Positions 1-8,012 of a stretch of DNA of 53,804 nt are shown here, in pieces. The position numbers were made by a program, and so were the translations under genes. The notes under the pieces were generated by a model. The model was not told where the DNA came from. It did not search any database and saw only the letters and a list, made by a program, of their open reading frames with translations. The first letter of the stretch is position 1. Each line of letters begins with the position of its first letter. The stretch is from Arthrobacter sp. (lineage in GTDB: Bacteria > Actinomycetota > Actinomycetes > Actinomycetales > Micrococcaceae), in assembly GCF_030540645.1 (NCBI RefSeq), contig NZ_JAUNVV010000013.1:1-53804 (forward strand), written 5' to 3'.

Positions 1-2
1 AC

Positions 3-560
3 CAGAAGAAGGATCGCGCCAAGGACGGCTTCGGCTCCCGCGGCCCGACCCGGACCCTGACCGAAGGCAACGCCACCTACCGTATTTCGGTGGGTCGCCG
101 CCAGCGTGTCATGCCCGGCTCCATCGTTGGCGCCATTGCCAACGAAGGCGGCCTGTCCTCCTCGCAAATCGGCGGCATCGACATCCGCTCCGACCACACC
201 TTGGTGGAACTGCCTGCCGAGCTGAGCAAGGACCAGTGGCGTGCTCTGAGCAAGACCCGCATCAGCGGCGAGCTCATCAACCTCGAGCTGGACAAGGGTC
301 GCCGTCCCGCCGGCGGTGGCGGCACTGCCGCTCCGTACAAGGGCCGTGAAGACCGCGGAGACCGCGGCCAGGGTGGTTTCAAGAAGAAGTTCGACGGCGA
401 CCGTGGCGGCTTCCGCGGCGATCGCGACCGTGGTGCTGACCGTGGAGCCGACCGCGGCTTCAGCAACGAGCGCACCCAGGGCCATGCCGGCCACGGTGGC
501 GGCGACCGCCGTCCCCGCCACGAAGGCGGACAGAACTTCAACAGCAAGGGCAAATGGTAA
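3..560 (+). CDS. DEAD/DEAH-box RNA helicase, C-terminal part (5'-truncated by window)
   Basis: Only the last 185 codons are in the window; the frame is open to the left edge. The visible part begins with a charged linker. It continues with a DbpA-type RNA-binding domain (from about YRISVGRRQRVMPGSIVGAI to INLELD), which in DeaD/CsdA-type helicases follows the two RecA-like helicase domains and binds structured RNA. The last 80 or so residues are a low-complexity Arg/Gly/Asp tail with repeated RGG/DRG units, typical of cold-shock and ribosome-assembly helicases of actinobacteria. The helicase motifs themselves lie outside the window, so the assignment rests on the DbpA domain and the RGG tail. 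A likely role is unwinding rRNA or mRNA during ribosome assembly or cold adaptation. Confidence 0.85.
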   Translation, partial: QKKDRAKDGFGSRGPTRTLTEGNATYRISVGRRQRVMPGSIVGAIANEGGLSSSQIGGIDIRSDHTLVELPAELSKDQWRALSKTRISGELINLELDKGRRPAGGGGTAAPYKGREDRGDRGQGGFKKKFDGDRGGFRGDRDRGADRGADRGFSNERTQGHAGHGGGDRRPRHEGGQNFNSKGKW

Positions 561-721
561 CCCCGGGCACCAAGCCTGAGGCAACTGTTTGACGCGAGGG
601 GTGGGCCCGGCCAATGGTCGGGGCCACCCCTCGCTTTTTCCGTTTTGGGAGGGTTCGGGCCTGTGTCACGGCCGCTGCGCCGGGATGCGACAACCCTGGA
701 TGCGACAACGAAGGAGACTTG

Positions 722-1522
722 ATGGTGAAGTGGACTGTGGGGCGGGCTGTCACTGAGGTGCTGCCGGGAGTGTTTTTCGTTGAGGGGCCGGCCGCCAACT
801 GGGTGATCCTCACGGAACCCGATTCGCGGCGTTTCACGCTCATTGACACCGGGTACCCAGGGGACCGGGACCGGTTGCTGATGTCGCTGGCGCACGTGGG
901 CCGAACCCTTGACGACTGTGCCGCGCTGCTCATCACGCACGGTCATTCTGACCATATTGGTTCCGCTGCCGTGGTGGCCGCCCATGGCGTGCCGGTCTAC
1001 GCCCACGCGCTGGAACTGGCCAATATACGCCGTGAGATCACGGAGCAGATCACGGTCAAGGACCTCGGCTGGCGCGTATTGGCTCCGAGGGTGCTAGTTT
1101 GGGTGGCCCACGCCGTGGCGGCCGGCGGCCTGGGCAACGTGGCAGTGCAAACGGTCCAGCCCCTGGACGGGGCAGTGCTGGCCTCCCTGCCCGGTCGGTT
1201 AGAGGCAATCCACACCGGAGGGCACACCACGGGCCACACGGCCTACCTGTGCAGGGACGCCGGCCTGGTGGTGTGTGGGGACGTGCTGATCGGTGGGCAC
1301 GCCATCAGCCCTTGGGTGGGACCCCAGCTGCTGCCCGCCCCGTTTCATGTGGACCCTGCCGGCATCCGGGAGGCTGCGGCGAAAATGGGGACGCCGGAGC
1401 TGATCTGGTTGCTGCCCGGGCATGGGCCGGCGTGGACACTGCCGCAGGGACAGCCCGCAGATTTTTCGGACCAGGGGGTCCGCAGCGCGGATTACTGGCC
1501 CTTTGGTCGGCGACGTTCATAG
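722..1522 (+). CDS. Metallo-beta-lactamase-fold hydrolase
   Basis: A 266-residue protein with the metal-binding signature THGHSDH (H73, H75, D77, H78), a following GGHTTGH segment, a GDVL aspartate region and a late LLPGHGP histidine. These are the zinc ligands of the metallo-beta-lactamase / glyoxalase II superfamily. The substrate cannot be read from sequence; such stand-alone proteins are often thioester or lactone hydrolases. The ATG at 722 is chosen because AAGGAG lies at 711-716. The frame is open further upstream to 614 but without a ribosome-binding site, and that extension is Arg/Cys-rich and unlike the family. It is a single gene after the helicase. Confidence 0.85.
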   Translation: MVKWTVGRAVTEVLPGVFFVEGPAANWVILTEPDSRRFTLIDTGYPGDRDRLLMSLAHVGRTLDDCAALLITHGHSDHIGSAAVVAAHGVPVYAHALELANIRREITEQITVKDLGWRVLAPRVLVWVAHAVAAGGLGNVAVQTVQPLDGAVLASLPGRLEAIHTGGHTTGHTAYLCRDAGLVVCGDVLIGGHAISPWVGPQLLPAPFHVDPAGIREAAAKMGTPELIWLLPGHGPAWTLPQGQPADFSDQGVRSADYWPFGRRRS

Positions 1523-1765
1523 CAAGTCGTGATTTTGCTCTCAAAGACGGCCTTTTTGAGCCTTTCAACGCGGTTTTTTCCGTTGAATTCTGCGTAGTGG
1601 CCAAAATTGTGCCTGCGCGTCTCCGGATAGCGCCGCAGGAATTGGCTGTACCAGGGGGAGAATGGTTCATCAAGCGCCCAGATCCTGCGGCAATTCGGGA
1701 CTTTTAGGCTGCTCGTGACCCCGATTTCGCATAAGCCAAAACCACTGGTAAAGTATTTTCTCGTT
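1523..1765. other. Intergenic region before the tRNA pair
   Basis: These 243 bases between the hydrolase gene and tRNA-Thr hold no gene I can support. A weak CTCAAA/TTTGAG hairpin at 1539-1560 follows the hydrolase gene. The tRNA promoter lies at the right end. Confidence 0.4.
1726..1754 (+). promoter_or_regulatory. Candidate promoter of the tRNA-Thr/tRNA-Met unit
   Basis: TTCGCA (1726-1731) and TAAAGT (1749-1754) are separated by 17 nt and lie 11 nt before the first base of tRNA-Thr. The spacing and position fit a housekeeping sigma promoter for a tRNA transcript. Confidence 0.5.
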
Positions 1766-1837
1766 GCCCCCCTAGCTCAGTGGTAGAGCGCGTTCTTGGT
1801 AAGAACGAGGTCACCGGATCGATTCCGGTGGGGGGCT
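1766..1837 (+). tRNA. tRNA-Thr (GGT)
   Basis: A full cloverleaf of 72 nt without encoded CCA. The acceptor stem is GCCCCCC/GGGGGGC, the anticodon stem CGTTC/GAACG, and the loop TTGGTAA gives anticodon GGT. The T arm is ACCGG/CCGGT around ATCGATT, with discriminator T at 1837. Confidence 0.95.
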
Positions 1838-1840
1838 CGC

Positions 1841-1898
1841 AAATGAGAAAGCTCGTGTCAAGACGGTTTGTCCGGGGTGGCACGAGCCATTCTCATTT
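1841..1898 (+). other. Inverted repeat filling the spacer between two tRNAs
   Basis: AAATGAGAA (1841-1849) pairs with TTCTCATTT (1890-1898), and GCTCGTG (1851-1857) with CACGAGC (1881-1887). The result is a 16-bp stem with a small bulge and a 23-nt loop. It occupies almost all of the 63-nt gap between the tRNAs. There is no U-run, so it is more likely a processing structure than a terminator. Confidence 0.55.
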
Positions 1899-1900
1899 AT

Positions 1901-1974
1901 GGCGGCATAGCTCAGTTGGTTAGAGCGCACGACTCATAATCGTGAGGTCCCGAGATCGAGTCTCGGTGCCGCTA
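1901..1974 (+). tRNA. tRNA-Met (CAT), elongator type
   Basis: A 74-nt cloverleaf with acceptor GGCGGCA/TGCCGCT (first pair G-U), anticodon stem CACGA/TCGTG and loop CTCATAA giving anticodon CAT. The T arm is CCGAG/CTCGG and the discriminator is A1974. The first acceptor pair can form, unlike in initiator tRNA, so an elongator is preferred. A tRNA-Ile with a modified CAT anticodon is a less likely alternative. Confidence 0.9.
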
Positions 1975-1984
1975 CAGCATGAAG

Positions 1985-2028
1985 AACCCGCAATCCCCGC
2001 CCCTTGGGCCGGAGATTGCGGGTTTTTT
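1985..2028 (+). terminator. Rho-independent terminator after tRNA-Met
   Basis: An 11-bp perfect stem AACCCGCAATC (1985-1995) / GATTGCGGGTT (2014-2024) runs into a T6 tract (2023-2028), directly behind the tRNA. Confidence 0.9.
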
Positions 2029-2153
2029 GTGCCCAGCAGGCTGGTCCACAGAGGCCGCGTCGTGTGGACAGCTGTCACACCATGGCCCGGTCTCTCAGGC
2101 GGACAGTGGCGTAGGCTGCCTATAAACGGCAATCTCCACGGGAAGGAACAGCA

Positions 2154-2819
2154 ATGCTGAAGAAGGTCTTGATCATTGGCGGACATGGGAAGGTGGCGCT
2201 GTTGCTGGCGCCGCTGCTGAAAGCAGCGGGGACCGAGGTGACGGCCGTAATCCGCAACGCAGGGCACATTGACGAGGTGGTGGCCGCCGGGGCCACACCG
2301 GTGATGCACGACGTCGTCTCCTCCTCAGTTGCCGAACTCACCGATCTTCTGGCCGGGCACGACGCCATCATTTGGTCAGCTGGTGCAGGCGGCGGAAGCC
2401 CCGAGCACACCTACGCGGTGGACCGCGACGCTGCAATCGCTTCGATGGAGGCCGCTGCGGCAGCCGGTGTGCAACGCTACGTCATGATCTCCTACCTCGG
2501 CGCAGGGCCTGACCACGGTGTTCCCCCGGAGAACAGCTTCTTTGCCTACGCTGAGGCGAAGGCGGCTGCGGACGCACAGCTGCGCGCGAGCCAGCTGGCT
2601 TGGACCATCCTTGCCCCCGGCAGTTTGACCTTGGATGCCCCCACTGCCCTGATCAACCCTGCACCAGCCACCGAACGGGATGGGGCAGACCCGCGGCACA
2701 CCTCACGAGCCAACGTGGCGTTGGTCGCCGCAGCCGTCCTGGAGCGGCCGGACACCATCATGCGCACCATCGAATTCACAGACGGAACCGTGCCCATTGA
2801 CGAGGCACTGAACCCGTAA
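2154..2819 (+). CDS. NAD(P)-binding Rossmann-fold protein (NmrA/SDR-like)
   Basis: 221 residues of the atypical short-chain dehydrogenase group. The N-terminus VLIIGGHGKVALLLAPLL is a dinucleotide-binding GGxGxxA loop. An IIWSAGAG strand-turn follows, then YVMISYLGA, and a YAEAKAAADAQL segment stands in place of the usual YxxxK helix. The closing part resembles NAD(P)H-binding oxidoreductases of the YtfG/NmrA type, with probable roles in redox sensing or reduction of small metabolites. The substrate is unknown. The ATG at 2154 has GGAAGGAA upstream, and a TAGGCT box at 2112-2117 may be its -10 element. Confidence 0.8.
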   Translation: MLKKVLIIGGHGKVALLLAPLLKAAGTEVTAVIRNAGHIDEVVAAGATPVMHDVVSSSVAELTDLLAGHDAIIWSAGAGGGSPEHTYAVDRDAAIASMEAAAAAGVQRYVMISYLGAGPDHGVPPENSFFAYAEAKAAADAQLRASQLAWTILAPGSLTLDAPTALINPAPATERDGADPRHTSRANVALVAAAVLERPDTIMRTIEFTDGTVPIDEALNP

Positions 2820-2829
2820 AATAGAACCT

Positions 2830-4404
2830 GTGGAACAGCTCATATTGATTGTCGGGCTCCTTTTTGCCACGGTGATTGCTGTCGGCTTGGGAGACAAGCT
2901 CAAGCTGCCCTACCCGGTACTCATGCTCATCATGGCCGGGGGCTTCACTTTCCTCCCAGGCTTTCCCAACCTGCGGATCAACCCGGAGTTGATCCTGCCC
3001 ATCTTCTTGCCGCCATTGCTCTTCGCCACGGCGCAAAAGAGTTCCTGGGGTGTGTTCCGTGTCCGTTGGCGCACCATCGGGCTGCTGGCGGTGGCCCTGG
3101 TGGCCGTGTCCACGGCCGCGGTGGCCGGAGCGGCCTGGCTGCTGATTCCCAGCATTGGCATCCCCGCAGCCTTGGCGCTGGGTGCCATGTGCGCCCCGCC
3201 GGACCCTGTTGCCGTGGAATCAGTGGCCGGGCGCGTCCACATGCCCCGGCGACTCATTACAGTCCTTCAAAGCGAGGGCTTGTTCAACGACGCCGCCGCG
3301 ATTGTCATATTCCAGGCGGCAGTAGCCAGCGCCATGGATGGGCAGCCTTTTGGGCTCGGGGTCATCGGGAGCTTCCTGCTCGGCGCAGCCCTCGCCATCC
3401 TGGTGGGCATGCTCATGGGTTGGGTTACGGGGATGATCACCAGGCTCATCTCGTCACCGGTGGCCCGCAGCGCCGTGACGCTGGTGGTGCCATTTGCTGC
3501 CTACATCCTTGCTGAGGAAGTGCACGCCTCGGGCGTCATAGCCGTGGTTGTCACGGCCCTGGAAATCAAACGCCATGCCCGCGCCGAAGACGCCACCGAA
3601 CGGATCACGAGGGCAGCCTTTTGGGATGTGGTGGAGTTGCTTGCCACCGGACTGGCCTTTGGCTTGGTGGCGCTGGAGGTCAGGGAAGTCATCAACATGG
3701 AGGGGTCGGCAATTTGGGGCATGCTGCCTCTTGCCATGGCGATCAGCGTACTTGTCATCTTGATCAGGTTCGCTTGGTTTGGCCTGCTCGCGTTGTTGTC
3801 CAGGAGGAACGACGGCGCCCCGCCGCCCACCAGCTTTAAGGACGTCGTAATCCTTTCCTGGTGCGGCATGCGCGGCCTGGCCACTCTGGCACTGGCCCTG
3901 GCCCTGCCAACGGTCCTGCCGACTGGGGCGGAGTTCCCTGCCCGGCACGAGATCATCGTGATCGCCTGCACCGTGCTGCTGTCAACCCTTGTGCTGCCCG
4001 GCTTGACCCTGCCTTGGCTCATGCGCGTGTTGAAAGCGACCGACGATGGCTCCGGAGAACGCGAGGCAACTAAGGTGCTGGCCATGCGCGCCCAAGAGGC
4101 GGCCGTGGCCGCGCTGCGCGACAATGGGCTCATCAAGAACCTTCCGCCGGAAAAAATCGCACTGGTGAGGGAAAAGATGCGCCGGCTTCACGCCGAACTC
4201 CTTGACGGTGGCCTGAGCAATGAGCCGGTGGAGGAGCGCGCCCGCCGCGGCCGCGAGCTGGCCATTGCCGTGCAGACCATCGCGCTCGATGCGGCCCGAT
4301 CCGAAGTACTCAGTGCCCGGAATGAGCCCGGGGTTGATCCTGAAGTAGTGGACAGGCTGCTGCGGCAGTTGGACTTGCGGACCATGGTCATGCCGGAGTC
4401 ATAA
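2830..4404 (+). CDS. Cation/proton antiporter, CPA1 (NhaP) family
   Basis: 524 residues: about 12 hydrophobic segments over the first 400, then a charged cytoplasmic tail of roughly 115. Family landmarks are FLPPLLFATA near residue 60, CAPPDPVAVESV, and SEGLFNDAAAIVIF, whose adjacent Asn-Asp is the ion-binding pair of the CPA1 exchangers. Members exchange Na+ or K+ for protons across the plasma membrane in pH and salt homeostasis. Which cation is carried cannot be decided. The start is GTG at 2830, 7 nt behind TAAAAT (2817-2822), which overlaps the stop of the preceding gene. It may therefore have its own leaderless promoter despite the short 10-nt gap. Confidence 0.88.
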   Translation: MEQLILIVGLLFATVIAVGLGDKLKLPYPVLMLIMAGGFTFLPGFPNLRINPELILPIFLPPLLFATAQKSSWGVFRVRWRTIGLLAVALVAVSTAAVAGAAWLLIPSIGIPAALALGAMCAPPDPVAVESVAGRVHMPRRLITVLQSEGLFNDAAAIVIFQAAVASAMDGQPFGLGVIGSFLLGAALAILVGMLMGWVTGMITRLISSPVARSAVTLVVPFAAYILAEEVHASGVIAVVVTALEIKRHARAEDATERITRAAFWDVVELLATGLAFGLVALEVREVINMEGSAIWGMLPLAMAISVLVILIRFAWFGLLALLSRRNDGAPPPTSFKDVVILSWCGMRGLATLALALALPTVLPTGAEFPARHEIIVIACTVLLSTLVLPGLTLPWLMRVLKATDDGSGEREATKVLAMRAQEAAVAALRDNGLIKNLPPEKIALVREKMRRLHAELLDGGLSNEPVEERARRGRELAIAVQTIALDAARSEVLSARNEPGVDPEVVDRLLRQLDLRTMVMPES

Positions 4405-4455
4405 AATGAGATAAAAATATCGCATTGTGAAAAAATGGTGTATTCGTCCAGCGTA

Positions 4456-4482
4456 TGTGACAAAGCATTGTGGAATGTCACA
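4456..4482. promoter_or_regulatory. Palindrome upstream of the CitE-like gene
   Basis: TGTGACA (4456-4462) and TGTCACA (4476-4482) are perfect 7-bp arms around a 13-nt spacer in the short intergenic region. This is a candidate operator. No regulator gene lies next to it. Confidence 0.5.
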
Positions 4483-4517
4483 GGACGGCAAACGCCAGAG
4501 GAGTATACGGTAGAAGC

Positions 4518-5390
4518 ATGTCTACCTCTGTTGGAAACGAACCAGCCTCCGCACCCGCCCGCATCCGCAATATTCCTGCCGAGATTGCCCGTTCGTGGCT
4601 GCTCGTCCCGGCCACGCGACCGGAGATCTTTGACGAGTCCGTCGCATCCCGCGCAGACGCCGTCGTGCTGGACATCGAAGATGCAGTGGACCCGAAGAAG
4701 AAGGATGGCGCACGCGAAGACGTCATCAACTGGTTGCGCAACGGTGGCAAAGCCTGGGTCCGCATCAACGACGTCCACTCAGACTTCTGGGCCGACGATG
4801 TAGCTAACCTGCGCAACGTCCCCGGCTTGTTGGGCGTCATGCTCGCCAAGACCGAAAATGCCGAGCAGGTCAAGGAGACCTACCATCGTCTCGACGGCAA
4901 GACCCGCGTCCTGGCACTGGTCGAGTCCGCCCTGGGTATTGAGGAAGCCAATAACATTGCCCGCGCAGAAGGCGCCTTCCGCCTAGCCTTCGGCTCCGGC
5001 GACTTCCGCCGCGACACCGGCATGGCCGCAGACCGCGAAGCCATGGCCTACCCGCGTGCCAAGCTCGTCGTCGCCAGCCGCGTCGGCAACCTGCCTGGCC
5101 CCATCGACGGTCCCACCGTCGGCACCAACCACCCGATCCTGCGCGAGCAGTCGGCCATCACGGTCTCCATGGGCATGACGGGCAAGCTGTGCCTGGCCAT
5201 CGACCAGACCACCATCATCAATGAGGTCATCAGCCCCACGCCGACAGATGTCGCCTGGGCCAAGGACTTCATGGACGACTTCGAAGCCCGCGGCGGCGTC
5301 ATCCGCGACGGCTCCGACCTTCCCCGCCTGGGCCGTGCCGAGAAGATCATGAAGCTGGCCATCGCCTACGGCGTCCAGCCAGCGCTCTAA
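4518..5390 (+). CDS. HpcH/HpaI aldolase / citrate lyase beta-subunit-like (CitE-like) protein
   Basis: 290 residues. SWLLVPATRPEIFDESVASR at the start and VVLDIEDAVDPKKKD are the CitE/malyl-CoA lyase hallmarks; the acidic pair there and the later VESALGIEEA glutamate bind Mg2+. FRLAFGSGDFRRDTG follows as in the family. Enzymes of this group cleave or form C-C bonds in beta-hydroxyacyl-CoA substrates such as citramalyl-, malyl- or citryl-CoA. No CitD/CitF partner is present, so a stand-alone lyase or thioesterase role is likelier than citrate lyase. The ATG at 4518 has AGAGGAG 14 nt upstream; an in-frame GTG at 4470 lies inside the upstream palindrome and is less likely. Confidence 0.85.
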   Translation: MSTSVGNEPASAPARIRNIPAEIARSWLLVPATRPEIFDESVASRADAVVLDIEDAVDPKKKDGAREDVINWLRNGGKAWVRINDVHSDFWADDVANLRNVPGLLGVMLAKTENAEQVKETYHRLDGKTRVLALVESALGIEEANNIARAEGAFRLAFGSGDFRRDTGMAADREAMAYPRAKLVVASRVGNLPGPIDGPTVGTNHPILREQSAITVSMGMTGKLCLAIDQTTIINEVISPTPTDVAWAKDFMDDFEARGGVIRDGSDLPRLGRAEKIMKLAIAYGVQPAL

Positions 5391-5397
5391 GCGCAGC

Positions 5398-5452
5398 CAC
5401 TGGCGCCACCAGTGAACATTGTGGGGCATTCCGGGTCACCGGGGTGCCCCAC
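5398..5452 (+). terminator. Hairpins after the CitE-like gene
   Basis: CACTGG/CCAGTG (5398-5414) is followed by a stronger stem GTGGGGCA (5421-5428) / TGCCCCAC (5445-5452) with an inner CCGG-GTCA-CCGG. There is no U-run, so the termination mode is uncertain. Confidence 0.5.
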
Positions 5453-5502
5453 AGTTGTCGGTGCTGACTGGAGCGGGTGGGCAATCCGGCTAGACTGGGG
5501 CT

Positions 5503-5775
5503 GTGCTTAACGACTTTTGGGAAACAGCTCCGCCCGCTTACAAATACGTGGTCTTTGCCGGCATGGGGCTCACCTTCATCGGCATCGTCATCATCGTCCT
5601 CGGCGCCGTGACCACCACACCGACCATGACCTTCATAGGACTGCCGCTGATCGGCGTCGGACTTCTGGCCCACATGGTGTCGCTGGGGTTGCGTGGCCGC
5701 AATATCCGCAAGGAACTGAAGGCTGCAGAGAAGCGCAGCGCTGAGAAGGAAGCCCTCAAACGCCGTAAGGCCTAG
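5503..5775 (+). CDS. Small two-helix membrane protein, function unknown
   Basis: 90 residues with two hydrophobic segments, about 15-37 and 42-62, followed by a basic, Lys/Arg/Glu-rich cytoplasmic tail (residues 64-90). I do not recognise a named family. The GTG start is supported by TAGACT at 5491-5496, exactly 6 nt before it, which predicts a leaderless transcript; no ribosome-binding site is visible. Its stop overlaps the stop of the convergent drug exporter by 4 nt. Confidence 0.75.
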   Translation: MLNDFWETAPPAYKYVVFAGMGLTFIGIVIIVLGAVTTTPTMTFIGLPLIGVGLLAHMVSLGLRGRNIRKELKAAEKRSAEKEALKRRKA

Positions 5776-7328
5776 TGGCGTGTCGGCTCAGGGCTGGACT
5801 GTGCCGAGCGAAGCGTGCGCAAGCACATCAAGGCCGCACCGAGCATGAGCACAACGCCCACCATGGCGACAATGCCTGAACCGGAATCGAAGGCATGTTT
5901 TGCCGATGCCAGCAGCGCTTCCCCTTGTTGGGGCGGCATCCAGCGGGCCACGTCAATAGCGCCACCCAGCGTCTGCCCGGCAGACTCCTTGTCCGCCGAA
6001 GACAAGCTGGCCGGGAGTACAACGTTCAGCTTGTAGGCGGCAGCAAGCACACTGCCCAAAATGGCAGTTCCCAGCACTGCGCCCACCTCATAGGCGGTTT
6101 CTGAGATTGCGGAGGCAGCCCCAGCCTTGGCCGGGGGAGCCGCGGAGAGGATCAGGTCATTGGAAATTGTCTCGGCCATGCCTACACCCGCACCAAGGAC
6201 CGCGAACGCTGCGACGATGCCGGCAACCGAACCGTCGGTGTTGAGCCAGACGATCAGGAATCCGGTGGCGTTGAGCAGCAGACCTCCAGCCACCAGATAT
6301 GAAGGCTTGAAACGGCTGGCCAGTTTGGCGGCGACCAAGCCCGAGATGATGGTGATGGCGAGCCCGGGCACCAAAACAAACGCTGCGTGGGTGGGGGAGA
6401 GGCCAACCACCAACTGCAGGTGCTGGGTGACGAAGTACAAGAACCCCACAAGCGCGAAGATGCTCAGCAAATTGGCCAGCACGCCGCCACTGAAGACAGG
6501 GTTCTTGAACAGGCTCATGTCCATCATGGGGTGTGCGCGGCGAAGTTGTCGGCGTACAAAAAGTACACCCAGGGTAATGCCTGCGATGATGAACGCCACG
6601 TTCACGGCAGAAATGCCTGACTGGGCGATTTCCTTGATGCCGATCAGCGTGGGCACCATGGCACCGAAAGAGAGCAGGATGCTGAGGGGATCGATCTTCC
6701 CAGGGTTCGGGTCCTTGGACTCAGGGACGAAGATCGGGGCCAGAATCAACAGCGGGATGAGTACGGGCACGGACAGCAGGAACACGGCTCCCCACCAGAA
6801 GTGCTCCAAAATAAAGCCACCGATGATCGGGCCCAGTGCAGCGCCTCCGGAAAAGCCCGCAGCCCAGACGGCAATGGCCGTTCGGCGCTGATCCGGGTGA
6901 AGGAACAAATTGCGGATCAGCGACAAAGTTGCCGGCATGAGCATGGCGCCAAAGAAGCCCAACAGGGCACGGTAGCCAATCAAGGCGCCGGCAGAGGGCG
7001 CAAAGGCGGCCATGACGGAAACAACGGCGAATCCGGTACTGCCGATCAGCAGCAGTTTCCGCCGTCCGATCCTGTCGGCCAGGCTGCCCATGGGCACCAG
7101 CAAGGCTGCCAGCACCAGGGGGTAAACGTCAATGATCCACAATAATTCCGACGCTGACGGGACCAGTGCCAAGGAGATGGAGGGGATGGCGAAGCTGAGT
7201 ACCGTGTTGTCAACGGAGATCAGCAAAACGGGCAGCATCAGCACGGCCAGGGCGATCCATGAACGGATTCCTGCCCGGGGAGGGGACTTTACAGAGTCGA
7301 TGCTGAGGGTGCTTGTTGTCAGAGCCAT
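5772..7328 (-). CDS. MFS drug exporter, DHA2 (SmvA/QacA-like) family
   Basis: 518 residues with 14 predicted membrane segments. The opening LPVLLISVDNTVLSFAIP is the DHA2 helix 1 motif, and GSLADRIGRRKLLLIGS between helices 2 and 3 is MFS motif A. RALLGFFGAMLMPATLS and AAGFSGGAALGPIIGG match antiporter motifs B and C. Family members expel quaternary ammonium compounds, dyes or drugs by proton antiport. It is divergent from a TetR gene across a perfect palindrome, so expression is very probably repressed by that protein and relieved by a ligand, perhaps a transported drug. A -10 box TAGACT (plus-strand 7336-7341) stands 7 nt before the ATG, predicting a leaderless mRNA. Confidence 0.9.
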   Translation of the reverse strand: MALTTSTLSIDSVKSPPRAGIRSWIALAVLMLPVLLISVDNTVLSFAIPSISLALVPSASELLWIIDVYPLVLAALLVPMGSLADRIGRRKLLLIGSTGFAVVSVMAAFAPSAGALIGYRALLGFFGAMLMPATLSLIRNLFLHPDQRRTAIAVWAAGFSGGAALGPIIGGFILEHFWWGAVFLLSVPVLIPLLILAPIFVPESKDPNPGKIDPLSILLSFGAMVPTLIGIKEIAQSGISAVNVAFIIAGITLGVLFVRRQLRRAHPMMDMSLFKNPVFSGGVLANLLSIFALVGFLYFVTQHLQLVVGLSPTHAAFVLVPGLAITIISGLVAAKLASRFKPSYLVAGGLLLNATGFLIVWLNTDGSVAGIVAAFAVLGAGVGMAETISNDLILSAAPPAKAGAASAISETAYEVGAVLGTAILGSVLAAAYKLNVVLPASLSSADKESAGQTLGGAIDVARWMPPQQGEALLASAKHAFDSGSGIVAMVGVVLMLGAALMCLRTLRSAQSSPEPTRH

Positions 7329-7342
7329 GCCTTCGAGTCTAA

Positions 7343-7377
7343 ACCGTCCAGCCGGTACAGTAAACCGGCTGGACGGT
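7343..7377. promoter_or_regulatory. TetR-type operator palindrome between exporter and regulator
   Basis: Two 14-nt arms (7343-7356 and 7364-7377; ACCGTCCAGCCGGT and its exact complement) flank a 7-nt spacer. The element lies between the two -10 boxes at 7336-7341 (minus) and 7396-7401 (plus), so a bound regulator would block both promoters. Confidence 0.85.
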
Positions 7378-7407
7378 GTACTTCGTCACTTCTTGTAGGC
7401 TGGAATC

Positions 7408-7974
7408 ATGATTAATCACCCCCCAGCCCGGGATCGGGTTCTGGACGCCTATGCTGACCTGCTCATCAGCGACGGTCCGCGCGCGGCGACGCTGGATGCG
7501 GTGGCTGCTTCGGCAGGCGTTTCCAAAGGCGGGCTGCTGTACCACTTCAAAAGCAAGGAAGCGTTGACGGAAGGCCTCCTGAGCAAGCTTCGGGAGTACG
7601 CGGAGCAGGACTTCGTCGCCATGGCGCAGGACCCTCAAGGCTGCGCCAGCTATTACATTCGCACCAGCGTCTTTGGGGGCACACCCTTCGACCGGGCCAT
7701 CGTTGCCGCCACACGCCTGATCCAAAGCGACGACGGCGCCGTTCGCCAGACATTTACCGAACTGCACGCCCGCTGGCTTGAATTGATTCTCAGCGATGTG
7801 GGGGAGCCCGCAGTGGCGCGTGCGGTCATGCTGCTTGGTGACGGTATGTACTACAACGCCACCATTTTTGGTTTCCCCGCCGGCGTGGAGGCGCAGCAGG
7901 ACCAGCAGGAACACATGGACATGGAGTCGCTGTTGGACATCGTGAGGAAAATGCGGTCCGGCACGCGGAGCTAG
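7408..7974 (+). CDS. TetR/AcrR-family transcriptional regulator
   Basis: 188 residues. The N-terminal helix-turn-helix (about 10-55) reads DAVAASAGVSKGGLLYHFKSKEAL, close to the TetR consensus. The rest is the variable ligand-binding and dimerisation domain, resembling the C-terminal domain often annotated in regulators of DHA2 exporters. Divergence from the exporter gene at 5772-7328 and the palindrome between them argue for local autoregulated repression. The ATG at 7408 is 6 nt behind TAGGCT (7396-7401), so the transcript is probably leaderless. Confidence 0.9.
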   Translation: MINHPPARDRVLDAYADLLISDGPRAATLDAVAASAGVSKGGLLYHFKSKEALTEGLLSKLREYAEQDFVAMAQDPQGCASYYIRTSVFGGTPFDRAIVAATRLIQSDDGAVRQTFTELHARWLELILSDVGEPAVARAVMLLGDGMYYNATIFGFPAGVEAQQDQQEHMDMESLLDIVRKMRSGTRS

Positions 7975-8012
7975 TGCAGGCGGGACCGGCTCCGGGCGAT
8001 AGGCTTAAGCCC

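Noticed and set aside
4470-4517. Upstream GTG start of the CitE-like gene
   Set aside because: It would put coding sequence over the TGTGACA palindrome and adds 16 residues without family similarity.
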